The notes below the pieces were generated by a model. The model did not search any database. It was given only the letters and a program-made list of their open reading frames with translations, and was not told the DNA's origin. 64,000 nucleotides of DNA, taken from contig NW_024881303.1 of the NCBI RefSeq assembly GCF_018691265.1, positions 8,239,777 to 8,303,776 of the forward strand, written 5' to 3'. This DNA comes from Tyto alba (taxonomy: Eukaryota; Chordata; Aves; Strigiformes; Tytonidae). Numbering within the stretch: position 1 is the first letter of the stretch; each line of letters begins with the position of its first letter. Both the position numbers and the translations under genes were made by a program. Below, piece after piece: positions 49,670-62,261 of this stretch.

Positions 49670-52382
49670 CAATGTCTTGAAGAGCACTAAAATTTCAGCC
49701 AGGTTCTGTAGCTAACTTGTTCGTGCTATGAAAATTCATAGGATTTCCAAAAGACCTGGCTTGTTCCCACTCATGATGCAACTATGCCAACTGATTTTAA
49801 CACTTTTGACAGACATACAGTGATTGGTGAAGGCAGGCGAGGGAGAATAATATATCACCAGAGTATAGGATCAGTCCGCTATAGCAACAACAACGAAAAC
49901 CATCAAAGCTGTCCTCAAACTGAAATAGAAAGTAATGTTTTCAAAAGTAGACACTCACTCCTCCAGTGGGAGTCACTTGCTCAGGATGCCATGCACCCAC
50001 ATGTTTCATGTACCCTATAGGGGTACCGTAATATAAGCTCCACAGCCAACAAGTATTTCTGGTTTTATAACAATGTTACACAAACTATCTGCCAGATAAT
50101 GCCTCAGAAATGCCTGTGTGGCCTCTAACTCTGCTTGTGTCAAGGGATTTTATTTGCCTTTGTTACACAAGCCAGTAGCTGAATTCACTTAAAGGTGCCA
50201 AATCAGAAATGCTGGAGTGAGATTTCTGCGGGAACTTCTCATCTCTTTGAGAGGTGCCACAGCAAGATGGTGAGCGGGGTTAGCATGGAGGTTTGATGCG
50301 TCATCTACGTTAATGTGAAAGGAAGTGAATAATGAAATGACTCAATGACTTTACTGACGGAATTAAACACCATGACCAGAAATGGAAAGTGGTGGAAGTG
50401 AAAAGAGATTTCAGGAAATGGGCAAATATATGAAAAGAAAACTTGTCATTTGTCCATAGGTGTTAACTTCAGAAAAGTCTGGCTAGGTGGAGGTATGTTA
50501 GTCACTGTAATGGTAGATCATTAGACACCTCAGGAGAAGTTAATCTCATACCCAATCTCTTTAGTCAAGTCTTCAGTCAAATGTATTTTCATTCTTGTAT
50601 ATCCTTAATAATAAAGATGCATGGGTTTCACAGTGCTGAACACAGGAGGGTTGGCAGTCCTTGTGCCACAGGAAGATGTAAAAAGAGAGGCAGGTCAGCA
50701 TCAGACCTGAAGCTAGACAGCAGATCTTCTGTTTATGTTTCTAACCACTAGGAACTGATGCTTTCTTTTACTATGTCTATCTTGTGAGATTACAAATGAA
50801 AACACTAAGAAATAATGCTACAATACATTTACATGTAGCTATTACACGGAATTACACAATGAGTATTATAAGACAACAAAGCTGATCACTATTAAGCTAG
50901 CATTATAAAGACATTCCATGGCTCCTGGGCTTTCAGCTGTTTTAGTGTCAGTCTGGATTAATTGACCATATGAGAGAATTTGCCTCAAATTTATACTGTT
51001 GTAATCAAGACTGAGAACTTTCCAGTAATGCTGCATTCTTGCCTGAGTCTGTAGTGTTTGAAATACAGAGTTTACTCTCAAATAGACAGCTGCATGTTAC
51101 TGTTGGTGCAGTAAAAAAACTCAAGTGAGATATTTTCCCATGCAATAGTTGCTGCTTTCAGAGGATGAAACTCAAATACCTGTAAAGCATGTTGTGTAAA
51201 CTGGCATTGTAGAATTAGCCATTGCTCTAGAGAATCTGGAAAATAGGAGGTGGTAATCAGGATGAGTGGGAAATAAAGTCCTCATAAATGATTGCGGCTC
51301 CTAGAAGAATGGCCATTTTGATCATATGGCTAAAATGCTGCATTAAATTGCCCTCGTACTATGGGAAACCCAATGTTGCTAGCATACCCTGAAGCAACCA
51401 AAATTTGAACGTTTTTAGTAAAAGTTTTTCCCTCCTCCTTTTTCAAGCCCTTGAGAATTGGGTTTATGGAACTGTCAGAATAGAGTGATTGCAGGAAAAG
51501 CATAGATGTTATGGAGCATTGTGGTAAAGCATAGAAGGCAGTTTTTAACTATGTTTGCTAGTTTCCTGTATAGCTACAGTATAATCTTAGTAGCCTGGTA
51601 ATGTTCCATCTCATTGTGAATTGTTGGTTTCTTGAATTTAATGAAGGATGAATGAAATCTAAAAACATTGACTTGGAAAAGGTCATCCAGGGCACTGAAT
51701 GCAGTCCTTTGCAAGAGCAGGACTCCAAGCAATAGGCAGCTAGTTGGGAAAAGTCCACAGGCTACTCCTCACACTAGAGAGTACCGTAAAACAAGCTCCA
51801 TTTGTGATCCATGTAAGACCTTTAGTAGATGAACAAATACCATAAGCTTATGACAGAAAGAAGACAGAAGAGGTTGAGGGAATTGCCAATGTCCTACACT
51901 CCTGTAATACTAGAGAACTTGATAAACAGATTTCCCTTAAGATTATGGTAGAGAGATAAAGCACATGACAGAGGCAAGCCAGAAATGGCTCAAAATTTCC
52001 TGCCAATCTTACCTGGATGGAAAATTCCCTCCTAGTCCCAAATCTGGTGGTTGAGTGCAAGCACTGCACACTTCAGAGAACAGGATGTCATTAGAAGTCC
52101 CAAAAAAGCAGCCTCCCCCTCATGTTGAAATTTGGTTGCACTTTGGTGCCCAGAGAAAGCAAAACTCCTACCAGCCAGAAATCAAATTCTTCAGCCAGTC
52201 ACCTTTTCTCCTTAGAAACCTGCTTGGATATACTAACAAATTAAACAAAATGCTTTCTTTCCAGAGACAATCCAGGAAGATGAAAATAGAGGATAAGATG
52301 CTGTCCTAGGGTGATGTAAGGCAGAGACATTCTGGTTAGAGTTTCAACAATGACTGCAAAACATTGCTGGTTTTGCTTTCTG

Positions 52383-52408
52383 TTAAGACAATCAGGTAAT
52401 TGTCTTAA
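52383..52408. repeat. Perfect inverted repeat, 10-bp arms
   Basis: TTAAGACAAT and ATTGTCTTAA separated by 6 bp. It is near the level expected by chance. Confidence 0.85.
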
Positions 52409-54356
52409 TTGCTTTTAATTTTGCCAAGACCATAATTCCCTCAGTGCATCTTTAATTATGTAGTTGATTTGCTGCCTGACTAGGATTGTCTATCTTTTCA
52501 GGCTGTTTTGTGCTTTCTTCCTTTAACGGGAATTGGTATGGAATAGACTTTTTTCTGCAAATCCAAGCAATCCGTCTGCTGAGCTTATCCTTTCTAAAAA
52601 TAATTAGCAGAATATTGGTGATGGTCAGGCAGAACTTCTTCAATAAATGCCCTCAGATGGAGTGGGAGCCTTCAGGTATCTGCTTAAAGTTGATTCTAAT
52701 CCCAACATAGGGTTTTGAACCTGCATTGGCAGCCTCAGCCATCAAACACAAAGTCTAGTCAGACAGACTCACTAGAGAGGAGGACTCCCTTTAGCTGCAC
52801 TGCAAGAAGCACTTCTCCATCCCTTATAAAAAGAAGAGTGAGGTTAAATGTGAGAAACAGCAATGCAGCATATGTCCCCTGGATATACAATTTTCCTTTA
52901 GCACCTGAGTAATAATACCATAAAAGGGCTTCTTTCCAAGACATGTTCTCCCACTCCTCCAGCAACCACTCTGCAGAGAATGGCTTCATTTTCTCACAGC
53001 TGTCATCTTTTAACCTCTTTGGTAATAAGGTCTGTACAAAGCACCTGCTCCTTTAGCAGCTCTGTCAGTAGGCTTCAGGCAGAGCCAGGGGGTGCATCTG
53101 CCTGGTTTCCAAATCTGCAGATAGCTTGGCAGGTAGTGTATCAGCTGGTCCTTGGATTTTGTGACAGATACCAATAACCCTCACTTTATTCTAGTTTTCC
53201 TGACTGTAACAAACCTGCTTGAAGCCACTTTTGATGGACAGCTGTGGCTAACTGGTTTGTTCTGGGTATCTGCGATCACTAATGTTTCCCTCAAATAAGG
53301 CCTGTTTTGGGGGGTATGGGACAAGAAGTGACCGCTAAAGGGCATCATGTAGAGCTAAGGAACTTGGCAGAGGCTTGTGTCTAGTACTTCAGCTCTTTCT
53401 GTGATCTCTGTTGGATAACTTGAGCCTCTCAACAGTCCCATAGGTGATTTCTCAGGGGAGCTTCCTCAACACCCAGCTCCTTGTTTCCCTGCATTAGCCG
53501 CTGCTTCCGAGACCTGTGAAGAATGGCATTGTTTCTGCCAGCTTTGCCTTTAAGAAAGGAGCTAAAATGGGGAGAGATCAAGAGATCATCCCATGGGGGT
53601 GACTAAATCATGCCATTGGTGTGGCCTTAGCTCTTTCCAGAGACTTCTTTTCAGAGACTGCAGATGGCAGGCTGAAGACCACTCTTACCAGAACAGCTAT
53701 TGGACTCACGGACATTTTAAAGAGGAGTCAAAGGTGTTCAGGACCCTGTTTATTGCCACCTCCAACTGGGTAGCTTCTGCAGTTATTTACTTAGCAAAGT
53801 AAAGAAGCTCTCTGCTAAATAGTCTTGTACTCAGACCTCCAACCCAGACTTTTCTGGGTTTGACTCTGGAGGAGTCTTCAGTTGAGGAGACATCCCATGT
53901 GTACCCTGCCTTTTCGGGCATGTGTTTTATAGTCTCAGGGGGTAAGACTTTGGTGTTTCTTAGTTTTAGCCACAGCACTGGACTATGACAAAAGCAATTC
54001 TTGAAGCGAAACAATACTGAGTGGCTGAAGTTATAGGCTGTGGCACAAGGATATGCAGTGTATGGTGACCTTTACACATCTTGATTTAAAAATATGAAAA
54101 AATTGATATCTAAAACTTAGTCTTAGGGTTTTTTGTTCCATTCCAGGATTAAGCCCTGTTATAATAGACTTCTTGTTTTAAAATGAAAAATACACCTGCT
54201 TGTGTCACCTTACAAAAATTGCTTTGGAAAAGGCATTAATTCAATGTAGAGGCCTCTGGCCAAATTCATCAGTATCCAGCCTGACTGTGTGCCCAACACA
54301 GGCAGGGCGCCAAAGCAATATAAAATGTCTGTCCTCCTCATTTGTGCAAGAGGGCT

Positions 54357-54439
54357 TGAAAGTGGCATGCAAGAAGATGCTGCACCTTTAAACCTTTAAA
54401 AATGTTTAAAGGTGGAAAGGGACCTTTAAACCACTTTCA
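54357..54439. repeat. Nested inverted repeats with alternative pairings
   Basis: An outer 9-bp stem (54357-54365 with 54431-54439) encloses three copies of one 10-11 bp element. CACCTTTAAAC (54383-54393) pairs perfectly with GTTTAAAGGTG (54404-54414). The middle copy can instead pair with ACCTTTAAAC at 54422-54431. The two inner hairpins are mutually exclusive. The last copy overlaps the outer stem by one base. Function is unknown. Confidence 0.8.
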
Positions 54440-57400
54440 TCTGAGGAGATAAGGCCTTTCAGTAGTGCTCCTACTCCACTGCCCTTCCTTTCTCCCCCTC
54501 TCTCCCATTACCTTGCTGCGAAATGTCACCTCCTCCCACTGTCTCACTAGTGTCATAATGTACACTTGGCATTAGGCCGATTATCTAAATGTGGCTGCAA
54601 GGCACCAGAGTAGTTGCTGGATTGCAACTGCTTGCTTGCAAGCTGGATCCTTAGAAGGGAAGACAGCAACTGAGTGGTGTGGGAATTGGCCCCATCTCCC
54701 TCTCACCAAGAGGTGTTTTTTCCTTAATGAAAACCCAAGTCCTCCGTGCTAAGATTTTTAAATGTCGTTTCCATTTACATAAGCAATGGGCTAAATCTTA
54801 AAAGGTAATGATTTTGCTGAAGGGGAGAAAAAGAATCAGGAGTAAAGTTTGGAAATCTTACTGTGATTACCAAACTGCTTGGTTACTGGAATAGAGATGG
54901 CTGGTGAGTGTTTGGAAGAAAAATGAGGGATCAGGACCCGGAGGTTCAATACCCAGATCTGATTTAGTTGGTAATGGATGAAAAGTTTCTTAACCTCTTT
55001 ATGCCTTATGTTACCATAATGGTACACAGTAGTAGTTATCTCCTGGGCATTTAGAAGATTTATGAATGTGAGGCTTGAAAAGTTTGCCATCAGAGAATGA
55101 GGGATATTACTACCTACAGATGCCAAGAAGCATTTGTAGCCTCAGAACTCCTGGTGAAGGCTAAACACAGAAAATGTTTAGAAATAATAAAAATAATGAC
55201 AAAAGGAAGCTGTTAGACTTTCCTGAACCTGCAAAAACATATGATGCAGTTCGTTTTGGAGACTTGAGCCAAAGTTTAGAAAAGTTTAACCACTGCTAAT
55301 CTAAAATTTCTCACCCTTGTAGAATATTTTTTCTACTGGTGGAGAAAAACAACCATTTACTATTCATTACCAGATATATGGCATTTACAATGGAGTCACT
55401 GTACACAGAAAGCAAGCACAAGGTGAGGTGTCATGCAAATCTAGCTGGAGCCACCAGAACAAGAGATGGGGGAGCAGCACAACTTTCTTCATAAGCCAAG
55501 CTTTACTCTCAGCAAACTGAGCCAAAGAATTATATGTTAAAGTCTAAAAATATTCAAGTGGGATATCATCCCATTAAAGCCTAGAATTTTAGGCTCTAAT
55601 TTTAGGAATTTTAGCTTTCACTGACTGACTGTAGTCAGTACAATACTCCATTTTTAGGTACTGCAGGTATTGTAAGTCTGATCCTCTTCTAATACCCTGT
55701 TGCTAGGAAAGGCTGCATTTGATTTCTTTTCAAGCAGTTCAGATAGCAGTGAACAAAGTCAAGCAGGAACCAAACGCTTACAAAGCAGAATTATCTGAGA
55801 AATATTTCCGGAGTTGAACTTGTGCTCTCTGTCCTTTTTTAACTCACAGGAGTGGAGAACAAGTCTAGCTGAGGCTGTGGTAGAGGAGTGAAGTAGCAAA
55901 GAATAATGTGTGGCTTTGATTACTGCTAGCCAAGCACTACAGATGTTCAGATTTGACTGTCTATAGTGGCAGGCTGATGACTGTGATATGAACAGTTTCT
56001 CCACCAAAGTGAGCAGCAGGATTTACTTGCAGGCTTGCAGACAGGTAGAACAAATTCACTGCTGTAATGGCCCTGTAGCTGTGGGCTGCCAAACAGATTT
56101 GGGAAGACAGGAGTGAATGTCCTGTTGGCACCAGTGACCCAAGGTTTGTGTCAGTGGGGAAGTGCCATGACATAATTTGTATGTCTTCCCATCCTTCCTG
56201 ATTATTCTTCATCCCTGGAAGACAGTCTGAGATAATGCTTCCCTTAGTTTATCTTGAGTTCCCAGGGAAAATTTTATGTCTTTCAGAAACACCACAGATT
56301 GTGATGGGGAAAAGTCTAATGACAGAGCAGGAGATACAGGAGATGTGAGACCTGCTAGTATATCCTCAGAAGGGTCTGCAGCAGCTAGGTTTTTACTTTC
56401 AGACACCCTCACACTACTGAGTCGGAACACCCTCATACTGACCAAGACCTCCGCTGTTCCCACAGGGTTCCTTGTGAGAAGGACTCTCCTGTCCAGGTTC
56501 AGGCAGCCAGCCCAGGCAGCCTGACAGTCAGGATCCACGCTGCATGAGTGGATAAATAAGCATGGTGGATCTTCTGCTGACATTAATAATTTAATTCAGT
56601 CTTGAAATTCAGGGATAAAGGAAGCTTTTGACGTACTTCTCCTTGTAGGTAGCCACCAGAGATGTGGAAATAAAAACACACACGGAAAAGTCAGAAATTC
56701 CTTGTTGCTTTAGGCTTATTTTAACTTATTGCTTGGTAGAGAATGTATCAGCCCTTCACTTTGCTGGTATAACTAAAATTATTAGTTCTTCAACTTTGGT
56801 TTTTGTGGTGGCTCTGGGGCTAAGAAACTCAACATAATGAATATGCCATCTGACATCAATTTTAGCTACTATTACTTGAATTATAACCAGGAGTGTATGT
56901 GACAAAATGAACCAGTCTTCATAAAAAGGAAGGGATGGAGAAGTTGGGCAGTTTAACAAGAGGAAATAGGACATAGAAGTTGAGGATCCTCTGAGCAAGG
57001 AGAGGTGCTGGAGGTTTTAAACAAACATATGTGTTTGCCTTCATTTACCATGGTGTAAGGAATTTGTCCCCATTAGGAAGCTTGTAAAGGGATTTATTCC
57101 TATCATGCAAACCTAAGTGGAGTCCATGTGTTCATCATGTAACATGTTGCTCATTGTACCAAAGACTCTTCCTGATTCCCTTTGCTGGGACAAGTCATCT
57201 GGGGACCCAGGAATCTGCTGCCTTACCTCATATTGAGAAAATGAATGGTATGAGAGGGGGCATCTTTTTCCCAAATCCAGGAGCAGAAGAATGTTCTGAA
57301 GAATGCATTTTAGAATAAGAGTGTCTGCCCTCTCCCCAAATCCCTACATGTGCTACTCACTGGATCTCAATTTTGCCACCCGTTTCAGCTTGCCACCTCC

Positions 57401-60400
57401 ATCATTCCTAGAAGCAGCCTGCCACTGTGCTGTATTGGGATATGATCAAGCAGTCACACAGCAGCTCTGGATTTTGGTCCTCTGGAAATGCTGGACAAAT
57501 GGCTATGGTGTGCACACCCCACAGAAACTCTACATACAAAGGAAAGTTGGTGCTTCAGGTTCACTTCTCTTGTGACACAGAGCACACCCGTGCAGAGTAG
57601 TGTGGGGGGGCTAGACAAGCTGCATGTGCAGAAGTGTTCTGCAGCAGAGGTACCCGTAAACCTGCTGTTCCTCATGGCCACAAACTACTTACAAGCTTCT
57701 CCTGTGCTGGTTAGTGTCTGCAGCTCCTTGTGTGGTGTAGCTCAATCAATATACTGCACTGCTTCTCTTTCCTGCTTGTATGGTGGAAATCAGTGTCTAT
57801 ATTTCTTCTTTGTATCATTGGAGCAGGAACTGTTTTGTGTGTTATAATTGCAGAACACCTCTTGCTAAGTTGCAGAATACTGAGGGTGACTTGCTACAGA
57901 GCAGAGGCGGTCAGTTCAGGCTTTGTGTTAGTCTCTGTGGTCATTCAACCTATTTCCCTTCCTTGTGTCCCATCAAGTTGACAAGTAAGACATAGTGGCA
58001 CTAATGGGATTGCCTGGCTCAGAGTGACTTTAACATGTTGTTAGTGCTCAGAGTCATCCAGGAGAATAATTTCTGTGGGAATCAGGGACTTGATGGGCTT
58101 GTATCCAGATCACTGGATGATAGTATGGAACTACCTACCTGTGGGATTTTCCACCAGTCACATCAAACACACTGAATCCTCAAAACATATTTACAATGGG
58201 AAAAGGTGATTTGACTTTGATGCAATTCAATTTCTTTGATGATGTTTCACCTTCTGTAATCCTGGAGAAAGAATCATCTTGTCTGGATGCTGTGTCCTGC
58301 TTTTACGTGTCTTCCTGAGAAGCTTCATTCCTGAGACCTAGGAATGTGAGTCTGGAATCGGAAATAAAACAAACCCATGGACTAGTTTGGGCCTCTGGCT
58401 CACTGGAAACCAGGCCCACGCTTGTCATCTCTGCTACATTTCTTCTTGATTTGTAGAAGGAAAGATCAGGGAAGTCTTAGGTGTGCACTTGTCTGTTTAT
58501 TCCCTGACAAAGCCTTTCTCAAGTGTCCATACATTTCGTACTTGATGTGTTTGTACATTTCCAGCACACTCACCCTGGCTTCTCTTGTCTGGAACAGGCT
58601 TTTTCAAATTCCTCCACTGCTGCAATGATCTTTTAGAGTAAACATGGGGTTTGTGTTAATTTAGTGCACTAGGCAAATAGTGCACAGTGTAAATGCTCCC
58701 TTCCTGTCTCCGGTAGCAAACATCCTCTCTGTGTATTTTATTTTAATGTGCTCTCTTCCCATGCTGCTGGGATTCATAAGCACCCAAACTGCTTCCCTGG
58801 AAGTTAGTGCAGCTGGGAATGGTTTAGTCACATCAGGATGATGGTTCATAAACCAGGACTCATTGGCTAGGAAATGATGCCATGTCAATGCAGCTCCAAG
58901 CTGGCATCTCTGCATGGTGCAGCACTGTGCCCATGACTAGAAGTGCAAATCATCTGTGTCCCTTTACCTGGTGACAGACTCTTCATACAATGGGGTCTGA
59001 CCCTCAGTAACGAGCTCTAGTGCTGCTGACTCTCTTCAGGCCTGGCTGAGGAGCTCCTTTTCAGAACCACTTTGACTTTGGATTGTATCTACATCTACAG
59101 CTCTCATCAAGCCTCTGAGCTGGGTCTCCTCACTCTATCCATCCCTACATGCTGTCAGCTTTCACAAACCCCCTCCCCTACCCCTGTTCTGTCATTCCTC
59201 CCAGAATGTCCCCAGTCCTGCACAGATCATGGATCATATTAGGAATACTTGAGCTGAAAAAAAACCCAATGGTGTTCAAAAGCAGCCTAAATTATCTTCA
59301 CATTTCTATCTGATTGTTGATTTATGCTGTCATTTCAACACACAGACTTTTTTTTTTTTTTTCACTTCACTGATCCACTGATTTTAACAGTTCTGGGAAT
59401 CCATAAAAGAAAATGTATTCAGTTTAATGTATTTGATGTGTTTGTTAGAAAACCCTCTGCTGAGTTTGAATAATTAGAAATGGTTCATTTTATCACCACT
59501 GTCAGGTCCTGGCTCTATCAATATGAGTCAGTTATACAGATCTAAAGGTGAGTTGAAGCCAGTAGCTTATTGGACTATATTCTTGCTGGAGCCAAAATAT
59601 GGTGATAAATTGTTCATAAACCGCATCACAGAGACTGCTTATTATGTCTTTGAGTTACATTGCTGTCTCCCTAATTGACTTTGATATTGCTGTGCTTATT
59701 TTAGGACACTTCTGATGAGTGAAGAATTTTCTTTCTTCCACTTCGATATAAATATACTATCTGTAGTTTCTTTTGCACTCTGTTCAGATTTTATTCCAAT
59801 GCTGTGGAGGTCATTAAACCAATTTCATTGCATTAGTTTCTGCCTCTCTGATTGCTGCCCCATTTCTGTGGGCATGAAGTCAATCATTAGTCAGAACTAA
59901 ACCTAAGAAATGTAGCATACACTTTTAAATATTTTCTGAAAAGTGTCGTGTTCATACAACTATTTTGCTCTCGGGTTGTTCAGTGGGCTCAGCTCTCCTG
60001 AACAGTGATGAAGTTCGGCCTTGCACCAGCCACAGATGTAGTTTAGCTGTCAGCATCTGACATGGAGCCCTCATGGACTGGGTTAAGTGCAGCCAGGAGA
60101 AGATCCAACTTGATCAGATCACACACAGACATCTGAGTGCCCAAACTGGAGAGTTACAGTGGCTTTCTCTCTAAGGTGCTCTCCCACTGCCTTGTAATTC
60201 CTGTGCTCCTGGTTACTCAATGTCCCAGGAAAGGCAGCAAGTGTCCCCCCATCCTCACCCACCCAGCAACCCCATCCCACAGTAAACAAGTGGCTCTGGT
60301 ACTTTTACACAGGCAACTGAGATGGACTGAAAACCTTTCAATCAAAGACCTACAGCTGAGGTTATTTCAGGCCAAGTCCTCTGACTGTTGGCTGTTATAA

Positions 60401-61781
60401 GAAAGGTGGCAACTGCCCTACTGGGTGTGTCTTTCATTGAGTATAGAAGTCTGAGGCTTTTGAGTCCCAAATACAATACTTTATCCAGGGAAGTATTGCC
60501 TTCTCTTGTGGATGCCCAAAGAACCTTTTGGCAACCTCAGAGGACACTGTAGAGATTCAAGGACTAAGCAGTGCTGAAGATCAGACAGGCTGCATCAGTA
60601 TGGGGACCTGAGCAGAGTGTAGGCTGCCTGGATGTCACCTGCAGGATCTGGCTGAGGAGACAAAAGAAGTGTGATCCCCATCCATCTCCATCCCTTTCAG
60701 GAGCAAGTGCCCTCTGTTGGGTCATGGAAGAAGACTGTCTTAACTTTCATTCTACTTCTGAGTATTTGGGGATGGATGCATCATGTAGCAAATAGATAAA
60801 GTATTCAGAAATGAATGTACCAAGTCTTAAGAAACATAAAATAATCATGAAACTATTTCAGCCAGAGAAAGACAGCTGCAGTCAACAGGTCCTTAGAAAG
60901 CTATGAAAGACTAAGAAAACCCCCTTTGTGTCTGGCTGAAAATGGGAATGCTGTGGACAACTCATCCTGCTGAGTTTTACTGACCAACAGAGAGCAAGGA
61001 GGCAGGAAACTGGTGAGCCTCTTAGTTTATTAAGCATCTCTTCTGTCCCATTGTTTTCATCCCCATTTTTAATGACTCTTGAAGGGCATGATGCCTGAAT
61101 TTTTAGTCTGTAGTGCCCACTGTCATCACTGTTCCCTCTTCTGATTCACTGTAGGGTTTTACACTCGCTTTTAAGGCTATTTGAAATCATAAACACAGGG
61201 AGCAGCCATATTTTCCTGAGCATGAGACTTACTTGGTTCAGATGTTTTGTGAAAGGATAGGAACAGACTTTTGCATGGTTTCTCACTATCTTTACTGTCC
61301 TTGCACAGCAGATGCTCCAGCCCATGAAAGGGCTGAAGAGATGCTAAGTCAAGTGGTTTGAAGGGACAAATATGTAGTCCACAGATAGTCTGGTGTGTGT
61401 TAAGCAAGTTCAAGGAAATCTGAGCAGTATTTGGAGTCCAAGAAGAGCAGCACTGGCAAAGGTAAGGAGCAAAGCAGATGCAAAAAGTACTGTCCAGAGC
61501 TATCAGGAAGAGTATGCATTCCTCTTAAAGAGAAGCAGGTCTACTATATTCATAGAGCTTTACTTTAGAGCAGTATCCTGGCTTTCAAGCACCCTTTGTA
61601 AATTGAGTCTGTTCTGATGTGTGCCCTAGGAAAGCTCCTGGGAAAATAAATAGGTGGTTTTCAGTGCTTTCTGCCCTGTAAATAGAGTCATCCTGCGTTT
61701 TCCTTCTGAAAATGATACAGAGTTCAATAGTTCAAATGAATCACAGTGAGACTCTCAAATTACTTCTTTCAGCAATGTAAG

Positions 61782-61836
61782 ATGAGCTTGACACAAAGAT
61801 ATTAATTACTGAGATCTATCTTTGTGTCAAACACAT
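61782..61836. repeat. Near-perfect hairpin, 14-bp perfect core
   Basis: The arms at 61788-61801 and 61817-61830 are perfect 14-bp complements around a 15-bp loop. Extending outward gives 18 paired positions of 20, with two mismatches. By my estimate a perfect 14-bp hairpin with a short loop is expected about 0.01 times in a window like this. No transposon ends or target-site duplication are evident. Confidence 0.85.
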
Positions 61837-62236
61837 AATCAACAAAGAAATCTGATTCTGACAAGTGAAAAGGGAAACTACCATTTCCAACTGCTCCTCC
61901 TGAAAGCTACCTCCTTTCAGGGGAGGTTTCTGGGTATCACTTCCAGCCTGTATTTCTCACAGTGTGCACAGATTTCTGGTCAAAAATTCTTGATTATAAG
62001 GAGAGATTAGTAAGGCTGTACCTCAGCCCACCATCCTTTGTGGAGAACAGTGTCTCAGTGAGGATGATAAGACACTTGGGGCACACAGAAGCATGGTGAG
62101 AGTCATGGGTCATTTCAGGGAAGGTCAAGGATCACAGCCTTCCCACTGCATTGTAAGGTGTACAGAACATCACAACACTGTTTGTGTCATCCATTCTTTC
62201 ACAAATCTTCTTCACCCACTGATTGCACACCTATGA

Positions 62237-62261
62237 TGTACAATATGATGAATATTGTACA
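62237..62261. repeat. Perfect inverted repeat, 10-bp arms
   Basis: TGTACAATAT and ATATTGTACA around a 5-bp loop, about 0.4 kb from the stronger hairpin at 61782. Confidence 0.85.

Noticed and set aside
56209..56583. Overlapping opposite-strand ORFs of 124 and 82 codons
   Set aside because: The two frames shadow each other, neither resembles a known family, and no exon signals flank them.
58238..58318. C/D box snoRNA candidate (TGATGAT ... CTGA, about 75 nt apart)
   Set aside because: The base before TGATGA is T, not a purine. The terminal stem is weak, and no convincing internal C'/D' pair is visible.
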